Below, piece after piece: positions 41,501 through 49,868 of a stretch of 64,000 nt of DNA. The notes beneath the pieces were generated by a model. The model searched no databases and was not told the DNA's origin. It saw nothing but the letters and a program-made list of their open reading frames with translations. Each line of letters starts with the position of its first letter. Position 1 is the first letter of the stretch. Origin of the DNA: Telluria mixta (GTDB lineage: Bacteria; Pseudomonadota; Gammaproteobacteria; Burkholderiales; Burkholderiaceae_D); contig NZ_CP119520.1 of the NCBI RefSeq assembly GCF_029223865.1, positions 3,348,001 to 3,412,000 of the forward strand, written 5' to 3'. The position numbers were made by a program, and so were the translations under genes.

Positions 41501-44500
41501 GAACTGGAGTCGTTCAAGCCGGAGTTGCTGTTCATCGAGTCGGCGTGGCGCGGTAAGGATGAACTGTGGGGCAGCAAGGTCGGCCACAACAGCCAGGAAC
41601 TGCAGGGTATCGTCGCATGGTGCCGCCAGCACGGCGTGCCGACCGTCTTCTGGAACAAGGAAGACCCGGTTCACTTCGAGACATTCCTGAGCACTGCCAT
41701 GCTGTTCGACTGCGTGTTCACGACCGATATCGATTGCATCCACCGCTACAAGGCGGCGCTAAAGCACGACAACGTGTTCCTGCTGCCGTTCGCATGCCAG
41801 CCGAAGAACAACCACCCGATCGAGACCTACGAACGCAAGGACGCGTTCTGCTTCGCGGGCGCCTACTATGTACGCTACCCCGACCGCACCCGGGATCTGG
41901 GCAATTTCATCAGCGAGTTGCCGGGATTCCGGCCGGTGGAAATCTACGACCGCAACTACGGCAAGAACGATCCGAATTACCAGTTTCCGCCGGAGTACCA
42001 GCCGTATATCGTCGGGACACTTCCGTTCGACCAGATCGACAAGGCTTACAAGGGCTATCGTTACGCCATTAACCTGAATTCGATCAAGCAGTCGCAGACC
42101 ATGTTTGCGCGCCGTGTGTTCGAATTGATGGCATCTAACACGATCACGGTCAGTAATTTCTCTCGTGGCATCCGTCTGATGTTCGGTGACTTGGTCATCA
42201 CGACCGACAGTGGTCACGAAATGGTGCGTCATCTCGAAACCGTCGCCGGCGATGAAGTTCGCAGCGCGAAGCTGCGCCTCGCCGCTCTGCGCAAGGTGCT
42301 GCAGGAGCATACGTACGAACAGCGCCTGGCCTACGTGTTCGCCAAGGTTTCCGGCGGCTCCGCCGAGGTCCGGCAGCCGGCGATCGCCGTGCTGGCCACT
42401 GCGGCGAACCAGACTGAACTGGACATGGTTCGTGCGAGCGTCGCGCGCCAGACCTACGCGCATTGCCGCGTGCATGTGCTGCTCGGCATGAACTTCACGC
42501 CCGTGCCTTCGACGGACGAGCGGGTACGCTTCCTGCCCCACGCCGATGCCGCAACGCTCGACATCGGCACCATCGCACAAGGCGCGGATTTCGTTGCCGG
42601 CATGGTGGCGCAGGATTACTACGGCCCCAATTACCTGCTCGACATCGCGCTGGCCACCACGTACTCTGGGGCGCAAGTCATCGGCAAGAACGCGCACTAT
42701 GCGTGGGACAACGGCGCGGTTGCCATGCATGCGGCAGGAACGGCATACCGTCCGGCTCCGCAGTTTGCCCTGCGCAGTGCGGCGGTGCGCCTGGCATGCG
42801 TCGCGGAGGCGAACGCGGCATCCTGGTTGGCCGTGTTGCCAACCTCCGCGCTGGGTACGGAACATGGGCTCGCTATCGATGAATTCAACTATTGTCGCAA
42901 TGGCCAGCACGGCGCCGATCTTGATCTGGTGACCACTGCGGTCTGCGACTTGCAGGGGTTGGACACGGGTGTCCCGGTCGCGGAACTGCTGCGCCTGGCG
43001 GAGCGCATTCCGCCCGCTGCGGAAGGCGCTGAACAAGGCGAGATGATCAGCGGCAAGCGCCTGTCCGAAGCGTTCGGCAGGGCGCCGAGCGCCGCCATTC
43101 AAGCCGAGTTCGACGGCGACAACTGGTGCTTCCGGTCGCAACTCGGGGACGGCAAGCACGAGTACCTGTATGCTACGACGGACTTTACTCTCGAAACCCT
43201 GGGCTGGACCAACAAGGCCGAGTTCTATTTCGACACGACACCCGGCCTGAATTTGCAACTGGTGCTCGTGTTCCTTGACGCGCAAAAGCAGAAGATCTCG
43301 CACGTGATCAAGCATGCGAACCGTAACCAGGACGCCGAGATTCCTCTCGGTACGGTCAGTGTGCGCATCGGGTTGCGCATCTATGCCGGCGGCAGCTGCG
43401 ATATCAAGGGTCTGATACTGGGACATCGCAACCTGCAGCCGGCCGAAATCATCGGCAAGGCGGACCGCCTGATCCTCACCAACCATTACCCGTCTTACGA
43501 CGACCTGTACCGTAACGGGTTCGTGCATAGCCGCGTGATGGCATATCGCGAGCGCGGCATCCGTTGCGACGTGTTCCGGATGCGCCCTGCCGAGCCGGTG
43601 TCGTATCACGAATTCGCAGACGTCGATGTGACAACCGGTTCGCAGGAAGTCCTGCACCAAATGCTGTCCAGCGGCCGCTACAAGACCGTGATGGTGCACT
43701 TCCTGGAGCCGGCGATGTGGGAAGTGCTGCAGCACCATATTGACCGCATCAAGGTCGTGGTCTGGGTCCATGGTGCGGAAATCCAGCCGTGGCACCGCCG
43801 TGACTACAATTACTCCACGGAAGAGGAACGTACGGTCGCCAAGATGAAGAGCGCTGCGCGTATGGAATTCTGGCAAGGCTTGCTGCGTCCGATGCCGGCT
43901 AACCTGAAACTCGTGTTCGTGTCACGTTACTTTGCCGAAGAGGTCATGGAAGATATCGGCTTCCGCATTCCGGAGGAACACTACACGATCATCCATAATC
44001 CGATCGATACGGATGTGTTCAGCTATCAGCCGAAACCGGCGGAACAGCGGACCAAGGTATTGTCGATTCGTCCCTACGCATCGGCCAAGTATGCCAATGA
44101 CCTGAGCGTGAAGGCGATTCAGCTGCTCGCCGAAAAGCCGTGGTTCCAGGACATGGAATTCCGGATGATCGGAGATGGCCCGCTGTTCGATACCCTGCTC
44201 GAACCGTTGCGCCAGTATGGCAACGTGCTCATCGAGCGGCGCTTCCTGAAACAGTCCGAGATTGCGGCGCTGCACAAGGAATACGGAATCTTCCTGTCGC
44301 CGACCCGCATGGATGCTCAGGGCGTCTCGCGCGACGAGGCGATGGCCTCCGGCCTGGTGCCGGTGACGAACGGGGTCACCGCGATTCCCGAATTCGTTGA
44401 CGAGCAATGCGGTATTCTGGCACCGGGAGAAGATGCGGTCGCAATGGCGGAAGGCATCGCCGCAATGTATGAGAATCCTGAACTGTTTATGGCGATGTCC

Positions 44501-44578
44501 GAGCAGGCCGCGCTGCGCGTAAAACGGCAGAGTGCCAAGGAAAAGATCGTCGACGCCGAAATCAAGGAGATGGCATGA
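38576..44578 (+). CDS. 2000-residue FkbM methyltransferase - coiled coil - multi-glycosyltransferase protein
   Basis: One unbroken frame. Residues about 45-235 are an FkbM-type SAM methyltransferase (motif I VVDAGANIGNHT at 68; VKIDVEGMELDVL at 168). Residues about 240-825 are a continuous coiled coil with recurring NxKYR modules (starting at 272, 409, 504, 756; a variant NEKCR at 623) and a 14-residue tandem repeat (560-629). SLSFQLGYILINGF and a basic segment follow (828-875), then a Pro/Ala linker. About 942-1255 is a CgeB-like glycosyltransferase module (TVFWNKEDPVHFE). About 1265-1460 is a GT2-like fold lacking its DxD. About 1505-1615 is a beta-sandwich. About 1630-2000 is a GT4-type GT-B transferase (SRDEAMASGLVPV, about 1918). 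No signal peptide, so cytoplasmic. Probably the capsule chain builder; precise reactions unknown. No ribosome site is visible at this ATG; M13 (38612) is an alternative. Confidence 0.88.
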   Translation: MKSSTQPSVPSQMSDNVFELSADGVSYRMLLPNADIDYIQRKLATEHVPYELPMLEDMRTRLAADDLVVDAGANIGNHTMYLAAVVGCRVVAFEPNAKLAEALRASLALNALDGKVDVRELGLGKRAGRGQFAKNIPDNLGAQSITGGEGPLEIAPLDSIDFPAQVKAVKIDVEGMELDVLEGAAGLIGRDRPIVYVECADQVSFRQVHEWMVAKNYGYWDTFNATPTHLFLPSEQTTVDQRLSRLQLKGAQDIYQLQEQIAKTREMLDSANLKYRAANEQIANLKVQLTQQEAARTRAEQVANDAQGQLVEMRNRLEAERASLQQEIQRLSGLAESHREAAHDAEKQLIRIEATLEVARAQAAEATAGRNRAESDSERQAAAVRELTDKLTTANDQLATTRDSLHEANRKYRVVTEQVQEVRRKAEHDDSLTKMAAESAAKTQAQLVETQARLLAERGALVEEINKLRQDWQEASNGAHEVEKQLVRVEVQLQVEKDALAAANNKYRESVNQIATLKQRVAEEEQAARSAEKLWGEVQAAMEQLKDELGKMTARYQAEKEALEAANAMYQAQKETLDAANAKYEAEKEARDAANAKYEAEKEALDAANAKYEAESEALDAANEKCRQAMTEVTALKQRVAEEEQAARGAEQLWGHTQVELHQLKNQLDQVTTSYHTATESVSDLNAKIAAEAEVRRQIERKEEEARAQLTLAQLQYRAAQTDLKQVKTELNNTTQEYRVARERATDLGRQLNDVNLKYRRINNEEIPQLKARVQSSQAQAYEHKRQLEQLKLELTNHKTRLKETNHQLERVRQQKMQAEQQVIKTRASLSFQLGYILINGFKSVRGFIGIPSALLAWRKEVVKRRKQKEQRLQKLQPVNIVPAAQAPAVARTAPPPLDKVEKAAPIAPIVSDAQVEAMDVIAEIKQQEQPAEASQVLPRDLRHLKVACIMDEFTFGSYRSECDLFQLTPAHWQTELESFKPELLFIESAWRGKDELWGSKVGHNSQELQGIVAWCRQHGVPTVFWNKEDPVHFETFLSTAMLFDCVFTTDIDCIHRYKAALKHDNVFLLPFACQPKNNHPIETYERKDAFCFAGAYYVRYPDRTRDLGNFISELPGFRPVEIYDRNYGKNDPNYQFPPEYQPYIVGTLPFDQIDKAYKGYRYAINLNSIKQSQTMFARRVFELMASNTITVSNFSRGIRLMFGDLVITTDSGHEMVRHLETVAGDEVRSAKLRLAALRKVLQEHTYEQRLAYVFAKVSGGSAEVRQPAIAVLATAANQTELDMVRASVARQTYAHCRVHVLLGMNFTPVPSTDERVRFLPHADAATLDIGTIAQGADFVAGMVAQDYYGPNYLLDIALATTYSGAQVIGKNAHYAWDNGAVAMHAAGTAYRPAPQFALRSAAVRLACVAEANAASWLAVLPTSALGTEHGLAIDEFNYCRNGQHGADLDLVTTAVCDLQGLDTGVPVAELLRLAERIPPAAEGAEQGEMISGKRLSEAFGRAPSAAIQAEFDGDNWCFRSQLGDGKHEYLYATTDFTLETLGWTNKAEFYFDTTPGLNLQLVLVFLDAQKQKISHVIKHANRNQDAEIPLGTVSVRIGLRIYAGGSCDIKGLILGHRNLQPAEIIGKADRLILTNHYPSYDDLYRNGFVHSRVMAYRERGIRCDVFRMRPAEPVSYHEFADVDVTTGSQEVLHQMLSSGRYKTVMVHFLEPAMWEVLQHHIDRIKVVVWVHGAEIQPWHRRDYNYSTEEERTVAKMKSAARMEFWQGLLRPMPANLKLVFVSRYFAEEVMEDIGFRIPEEHYTIIHNPIDTDVFSYQPKPAEQRTKVLSIRPYASAKYANDLSVKAIQLLAEKPWFQDMEFRMIGDGPLFDTLLEPLRQYGNVLIERRFLKQSEIAALHKEYGIFLSPTRMDAQGVSRDEAMASGLVPVTNGVTAIPEFVDEQCGILAPGEDAVAMAEGIAAMYENPELFMAMSEQAALRVKRQSAKEKIVDAEIKEMA
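40253..40462 (+). repeat. 42-bp tandem repeat, five units, in-frame in the coiled coil
   Basis: Units start at 40253, 40295, 40337, 40379 and 40421 and encode KEALEAANAMYQAQ, KETLDAANAKYEAE, KEARDAANAKYEAE, KEALDAANAKYEAE and SEALDAANEKCRQA. Each is 14 residues, exactly two heptads, so gain or loss of a unit keeps both reading frame and coiled-coil register. The middle three units are nearly identical at the DNA level, which points to recent duplication. Confidence 0.92.
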
Positions 44579-45531
44579 GATACAACCAGTCGTTCATGAA
44601 AGCACGCACGTCGTTATTCCTGATGGGTTGTCTGCTGGGCGGCAGCGCGGCTTCGGAAGATGCGCTATCGTTGCCTGCCGTGTTCACCTTCGCCGCAGGC
44701 TACAAGATCGATGTGCCGGCACCGGAAAATGTCGTCGAGCTCGGCGTCATCAAGCAATGCGGCAAAAAGGCGTGGTGCATGGACATCTCGCGTTACGACA
44801 GTGCGAAGATGCTGCCGACCGTACCGACGCGGTACGTGCACGACATGCATGCGCCTTACGGTAACAAAACGTGCTCGAATGGTCCCGTGATGACCGTCAA
44901 GGGATCGACCGATAACAAGGTGAAGGTGACGATTCAGCCGACCGGTGACGGCTTTTCAGTGGCATGGTCCGATTTCATTTACCGCTGGGTTGCCGATCCG
45001 AAGGCGCACGACGGTTATACCGTGTCAGAAATAAGGTATAAAAATGAACCGCTCGAACAGGCAGTCGGATTTGCTTTTGCCTCAGACAGCGAAATGAAGG
45101 GCAGTCTGACCAAGGCCGATCTTGCCTATTTTTACAAAGGCGAGATTTACCACAAGACGGCACTCACGCGAGTTGACGGTGCGTGGGAATACGCGCCGTC
45201 CTCGTTCGACTTCCGAACTTATCAGGAAACCGAAAACGGCAATGTCCTGATTCGCTCGTTGCCCGGAGATCAGAGGGTAGTCAAAAAATACGGCAAGCCG
45301 ATGTGGGTAGGAAGCACGATCGTATTGGCCCGGGGGGATGATTCGTTATCGCCCTTGATCCAGGAATATGGCCACGACTTCAATATGGATGGCTGCTTTG
45401 ATGAAGCGGGACACAACAAATTTATGCTTCCTATAGGAAAGGAAAGTGTCGACGCATTGATTTATGTGGAATACACGCCGGACAAGCCACGTGGCTTTCC
45501 GATGCTGTCCGTGGGACGATATTACCGGTGA
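44575..45531 (+). CDS. Exported protein of unknown function in the capsule cluster
   Basis: 318 residues; family not recognised. An N-terminal hydrophobic signal (SLFLMGCLLGGSAAS) suggests export; LMGC could be an imperfect lipobox, or cleavage may follow SAA. The mature part looks beta-rich and has several Cys (CGKKAWC, TCSNG, DGCFDE). DFNMDGCFDE resembles a calcium-loop start, without a clear last ligand. AAGGAGA precedes the ATG, which overlaps the stop of the 2000-residue gene (ATGA), so the two are coupled. A periplasmic or surface role in capsule modification or attachment is only a guess from position. Confidence 0.7.
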   Translation: MRYNQSFMKARTSLFLMGCLLGGSAASEDALSLPAVFTFAAGYKIDVPAPENVVELGVIKQCGKKAWCMDISRYDSAKMLPTVPTRYVHDMHAPYGNKTCSNGPVMTVKGSTDNKVKVTIQPTGDGFSVAWSDFIYRWVADPKAHDGYTVSEIRYKNEPLEQAVGFAFASDSEMKGSLTKADLAYFYKGEIYHKTALTRVDGAWEYAPSSFDFRTYQETENGNVLIRSLPGDQRVVKKYGKPMWVGSTIVLARGDDSLSPLIQEYGHDFNMDGCFDEAGHNKFMLPIGKESVDALIYVEYTPDKPRGFPMLSVGRYYR

Positions 45532-45538
45532 GGATGCG

Positions 45539-46585
45539 TTGACTCGATCTTGTGAATCGACACCTCGTGTCCTGATACTCGGCAGCTGCGTTTCCCGTGA
45601 TATTTTGAATTTTGCCGAAAAGGGTACGATAACCCTGACGGACTATTTCGCCCGATCATCCCTCGCGTCGATCGGCAGCGAACCATTTCGCTTGGAAGAC
45701 GATCATTACGCGCGTATCAGCTCCGATTTTCAGAGGCGGATGGTACGGCGCGACCTGGAGAAAACGCTGCTGCACGACCTGTCAACCTGCCAGGACGTCG
45801 ACATCATCCTCATCGATCTCATTGATGAACGCTTTGATCTGTACGAGGCGTCGCCGGGGGCGGTCGTGACGGTATCGAGCGAATTCCTGATGACGGGTCT
45901 CGTCACGTCAAAAGACCGTTCCAGCGAGCGCTGGATCCGCAATGGGAGCGAACGTCATCGTGAATTGTGGAAAGCGGGCGTCGACCGCCTGTTTGCGCTG
46001 CTTGCCGAACACGGCATGGCCGATCGCGTCGTCGTCAACAGGGTATTCTGGGCCGACCGCATGGAAGATGGTATGCCTTTGCCGGCACAGGAGGAGAAGC
46101 AGCGGGAAACGGCCAATAGCCTGATGGCGTGGATGTATGGGGAGCTCGAGCGATACGTGCCCGAACGGGGCTGGATGAAGTTTTCGGATGAGGTATTGCG
46201 CAGCAATCCTGCTCATCGGTGGGGAATCGCACCTTTCCATTATGTCGATGCCTACTATACAGACGCCCTGCACCAGTTGACGAACATGTGCCTGGCCATG
46301 CGTCAGGATGGTGCTCTATTGTTGAAAAGCGGCGAGCTCTTTGCGTGGTCTGGAAAGATATCCTGTCCGGCGCATCGCACCTTTTTCCTGATATTCAAAG
46401 ACAATACCTTGGTGCATAAACAGTCCTATTCGGTCGACAGGCGAATGCGCTTCGATACAAGGCATTTACCTGGAAACTACGAGGTGGTAATTTTCACACT
46501 TGTCATGGATTCGGTCGAGCCAGGCCAGATGGCCGCCAGAAGGCATAAGTCGAAATTCGCCTTTCATATCGATCAGGTTCATTGA
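45539..46585 (+). CDS. DUF6270-like protein with a C-terminal beta domain
   Basis: 348 residues. I start it at TTG 45539, 7 bp after the previous stop, because GAGG lies 6 nt upstream; the alternative ATG at 45464 is inside the previous gene. RVLILGSCVSRDILNF (about 10-25) is the hallmark of the DUF6270 family. GSCxSRD recalls the first block of SGNH-type hydrolases or transferases, but that is inference. The C-terminal part (about 262-348; VHKQSYSVDRRMRFDT, PGNYEVVIF) is related to the N-terminal domain of the hydrolase gene at 48687. Probably cytoplasmic and involved in modifying the capsule. Confidence 0.7.
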   Translation: MTRSCESTPRVLILGSCVSRDILNFAEKGTITLTDYFARSSLASIGSEPFRLEDDHYARISSDFQRRMVRRDLEKTLLHDLSTCQDVDIILIDLIDERFDLYEASPGAVVTVSSEFLMTGLVTSKDRSSERWIRNGSERHRELWKAGVDRLFALLAEHGMADRVVVNRVFWADRMEDGMPLPAQEEKQRETANSLMAWMYGELERYVPERGWMKFSDEVLRSNPAHRWGIAPFHYVDAYYTDALHQLTNMCLAMRQDGALLLKSGELFAWSGKISCPAHRTFFLIFKDNTLVHKQSYSVDRRMRFDTRHLPGNYEVVIFTLVMDSVEPGQMAARRHKSKFAFHIDQVH

Positions 46586-46712
46586 GGGAAATTCGGCCTT
46601 GGCTACATGGTCGATAGTGCAATCGACGGCGAGCGTTACCTGGTTTTCTGCTTGCCCAGCTCATGATTGCATTTTTTTTTCCGATTCTCGGTACAGCACA
46701 TTCTAAAAATAA

Positions 46713-48578
46713 ATGAATTTCCCGTCCTTTCAAAGTCCGGTGGTGGAGATACAATCGCTCGTAGTGAGCAGGCGCCCGATGTGGTTCAACGTCGAAGCAG
46801 GATATCTGGAAAAAATCGATCTTCGCGCAGCGGTGCGTTTTTTTCCGGCCGACGCGAATAACGTCGTGCTGTTCTTGTTCGAGTTCGTACAAACGCCGCC
46901 TCCAGATGTCCTGGCCGAGTACAAGATCACGAGTTCTGGAATCGGCCCGTATGTCTATATGAACGCACCGTCGCAGGCCGGAGAAGTCCAGCAGACCGTC
47001 CTGCTGCCCCATGCTGCGCTCAAACGGATCGGCGTTCGTTCGTGGAATTATCATGATCCGATCCTGCTCCAGAATCTTTCGATCAAGGCCTATGGTGCCC
47101 AACTCTCATCGGAATACAGCATTAGCGATCGCGTTTTCCTGAACGACTTCGAGGATTTCAGCAAACTGGCCCGTCCCCCCATCCTCGGACTGAGTCTGAT
47201 GGCACAAGGTGTCGACTGCAACGCGAGCTGCCATGCGATCTGCCAGCATTGGTTCGAGACGATGGATGACGTGGCGCGGCGAAGCCGTCACAGCAAGGAT
47301 GTCGGCCGGGTCAACTGCTTTCTACGCCTTGAAGATAGCGAACAGATTCCGGTAACGGTATTCAATGGTACACCGGCGATGCTTCGTATTCCGGACAGCC
47401 ATGCCAGCTATCTTGAAAAAATTGGAGACAAGGCCCGAAACATGATCCGCAAGGCGCAGCGGCAAGGTTACGCCTACAGGAAAGTCGATCCGGACGATTA
47501 CCTCGACGATGTACTGGCCATCCGGACATCGAATCCTGAGCGGCAGGGAAAGCCGATTCCGGAATACTATAAAGTGCGCCCGACCCGTATGTTTGATGAG
47601 CCGTTCCGTAACGGTTGCGAACACCATGGCGAAGGGTTTTTCGGGGTATTCAAGGATGGTCGGCTGGTTGCATATACGACCATTTTCTTTTATGGCGAAC
47701 TCGGACAGGTCAATCATATCCTCGGGCATGCCGACCACCTGCAGGAAGGCGTGATGAATTTACTGGTGAGCGAGATGGTCGGCGACATCATCGCGCACAG
47801 GCCCTGGGTCCGGGCGATCAACTACCTCTATCCGCATGCGGGAAACACGAATGCAGGCATTGGCTTGTTCAAGCGGAGCATTGGATTCATGCCGGAAAGG
47901 GTGGTGGTAACGCAAAACAAGCGCGACCTGAGCCCTTATTTTTCCAATCCGGACGACCAACATCCGGCCAAATCCACCGAGCCGCCTTCGGAAAAGAAGG
48001 TAATGCGTGCAACAACCAGCAAGGCGGTAAAAGCCTCGTCGACACATGATTTCCTTCATATGCCATTGGCAAAAAACAGGATGCTGGCGCTTGATCTCGC
48101 GCTGCAGCAGTTGAACCAGAATAACCCCGGGATCAAGTTGCTCAAATATAAGGAAGCAAGCGAACCCAAGGAGAGTGATTTCACTGCGCAGAGTGCGCAT
48201 TTGATCGTGCTTCAGGACATTCCTTTCTCCGGTCTGCAAGAATTCTTGTCGGCCGGTCTGAAGGGGCTTCGAAAGGTTCTGCCGAAGGAATCGATCCTCG
48301 TGTTCGAATTCAAGCGTGTGATCGACCGGGATTATGTTGAAAAGGTTTCCGCTTTGTCCAGGTGGTTCCCATGGACCCTGAACGAAAAAAACAGGCGCAT
48401 CAATCATAACTTGATGGATTATTTCCAGAAGCGGTTCAAGTCTGTTGACCTGTCGGTAGATGATGTCAGGACTGGCTTCAAGGGAAGCGATTACGTGGTC
48501 GCCGGCCTGGCCGACTATGAAACCAAGGCGCAGCCAAACGGGTTCGATTGCTGGCTGATCCTGCGGAAAATTCGATAA
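46713..48578 (+). CDS. FemAB/GNAT-like acyltransferase with extra N- and C-terminal domains
   Basis: 621 residues. The centre (about 215-400) is a GNAT/FemAB-like domain: SYLEKIGDKARNMIRKAQRQG (233-253) is the typical 'kxRxxirkaer' helix, followed by FFGVFKDGRLVAYTTIFFYG and a late GIGLFKRSIGF acceptor-side segment. The N-terminal 170 residues look beta-rich and are not recognised. After a polar linker (about 415-445), the C-terminal 170 residues (LIVLQDIPFSGLQEFL, VLPKESILVFEFKRV) resemble a methyltransferase fold without a clear SAM motif. It may acylate or aminoacylate a capsule sugar. No ribosome site is visible; an AT-rich -10-like stretch lies directly upstream. Confidence 0.7.
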   Translation: MNFPSFQSPVVEIQSLVVSRRPMWFNVEAGYLEKIDLRAAVRFFPADANNVVLFLFEFVQTPPPDVLAEYKITSSGIGPYVYMNAPSQAGEVQQTVLLPHAALKRIGVRSWNYHDPILLQNLSIKAYGAQLSSEYSISDRVFLNDFEDFSKLARPPILGLSLMAQGVDCNASCHAICQHWFETMDDVARRSRHSKDVGRVNCFLRLEDSEQIPVTVFNGTPAMLRIPDSHASYLEKIGDKARNMIRKAQRQGYAYRKVDPDDYLDDVLAIRTSNPERQGKPIPEYYKVRPTRMFDEPFRNGCEHHGEGFFGVFKDGRLVAYTTIFFYGELGQVNHILGHADHLQEGVMNLLVSEMVGDIIAHRPWVRAINYLYPHAGNTNAGIGLFKRSIGFMPERVVVTQNKRDLSPYFSNPDDQHPAKSTEPPSEKKVMRATTSKAVKASSTHDFLHMPLAKNRMLALDLALQQLNQNNPGIKLLKYKEASEPKESDFTAQSAHLIVLQDIPFSGLQEFLSAGLKGLRKVLPKESILVFEFKRVIDRDYVEKVSALSRWFPWTLNEKNRRINHNLMDYFQKRFKSVDLSVDDVRTGFKGSDYVVAGLADYETKAQPNGFDCWLILRKIR

Positions 48579-48686
48579 CAAATTGATGTGTGCCGATAGC
48601 GGGCATACGATAAGCCAGAGTGATGCCGCACCGGGAGGTCGCGGGCCAAGCGCATCTGAAATGATATATATTTTCTTGTTTACCCC

Positions 48687-49778
48687 ATGAGTGAAAATAA
48701 AATTCGCAGCGTCGCTGCTGAAATGAATGGTACTCAACTCAGCTGTCGAGTTACCCTGCAGGAGGGGCTTGAATCCAAAGTGGATCTCGCTTTTTATGTG
48801 TTTCGGAGCGAGACTCGGGTTCATGTGAAATGGTATTCAAAGGACTCTAGCCTCGAGTTCGATACCGAAGGCCATCCGGGCTATTACCGGGTTGCCGTGT
48901 TTGCCAAGAGGGCGGATGGCACGGTGGAAGTCGTCAAGTCGGTGCCACTGTTCATGAACCCGCTGCAAGTGACTGCCGACGAATTTCCAGAAGCCGATCC
49001 GGATAAACGCGCTTATCTGGTAGACGGCGGATTCTGGAAATGCCCCATCATGTACTATCCGGCTTCCAATAAGAAGCTGTTTGTGATGATGCCTTCAGCC
49101 GTCGAGCGTTGGCGGGTGAGGTTACCGGTATTCAGCCGCTGGACGTGGGCCAGCAAGGGGACGTTCCCCGGTCATGTGCTGTGCATCGCCGATCCAACCC
49201 TGGAAATGCACGACGACCTCGGTATCGGATGGTGTCTCGGCACGTCGGCACATCCGGCGATTGACGATATCGAACACATCATTGCCAAATTCGCGCTGGG
49301 AAAAAGGATTTCGAACGAAAACATCGTGTTCTGGGGTTCATCCGCCGGTGGTTTCGCCTCATTGGCGCTAACGGCGCGCTTCCCCGGGTCGACTGCAGTT
49401 GCGATCAATGCTCAGACCAATCCGCTCTCGTACAGCGTGCAGGAGCAGGTTGACCTCGTTCGCCAGACGTGTTTTGGGGGGCTGCCAGGTGAACGGATCC
49501 GTACGGAGTTCGGGCATCTGGTCGACATGACCCGGCGCTGGAGCCCTATGACGGGTTCGCGCGCGGTGATGATCCAGAACGAATTGGACGTGCATCACTA
49601 CGATGTGCATTTCAAGCCATTCTGGCAGGTGCTCGGTGGCAAGGTCCAGCACGGGATCTCGCACACCGGTACGCATTTGGCCTGGGTCTATACGAACGAG
49701 CACGGGCATGTGCCGGAAACACCCGAGATGGCTCAAAAGATCATCGGTATGCTGGGCGGTGACCGGGGTGCTGGATAA
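48687..49778 (+). CDS. Alpha/beta hydrolase-like protein with N-terminal beta domain
   Basis: 363 residues. The N-terminal part (about 8-95; VHVKWYSKDSSLEFDT, PGYYRVAVF) is a beta-sandwich related to the C-terminus of the DUF6270-like protein at 45539. The rest is an alpha/beta-hydrolase fold with the nucleophile elbow GSSAGG (probable Ser219) and a candidate catalytic His near SHTGTHLAW (about 327). No signal peptide, so it would act in the cytoplasm. Esterase or acyltransferase activity on a capsule substituent is plausible but unproven. No ribosome site; TATATATTTT lies just upstream of the start. Confidence 0.7.
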   Translation: MSENKIRSVAAEMNGTQLSCRVTLQEGLESKVDLAFYVFRSETRVHVKWYSKDSSLEFDTEGHPGYYRVAVFAKRADGTVEVVKSVPLFMNPLQVTADEFPEADPDKRAYLVDGGFWKCPIMYYPASNKKLFVMMPSAVERWRVRLPVFSRWTWASKGTFPGHVLCIADPTLEMHDDLGIGWCLGTSAHPAIDDIEHIIAKFALGKRISNENIVFWGSSAGGFASLALTARFPGSTAVAINAQTNPLSYSVQEQVDLVRQTCFGGLPGERIRTEFGHLVDMTRRWSPMTGSRAVMIQNELDVHHYDVHFKPFWQVLGGKVQHGISHTGTHLAWVYTNEHGHVPETPEMAQKIIGMLGGDRGAG

Positions 49779-49868
49779 GAAGCTGGCTGGCCGGCCATTC
49801 TGTGCCGCCAAACATGCTCGCAAACATGGGAGGACCAGATTCGGGATGGCGGCGAAGGAATGTATGAG

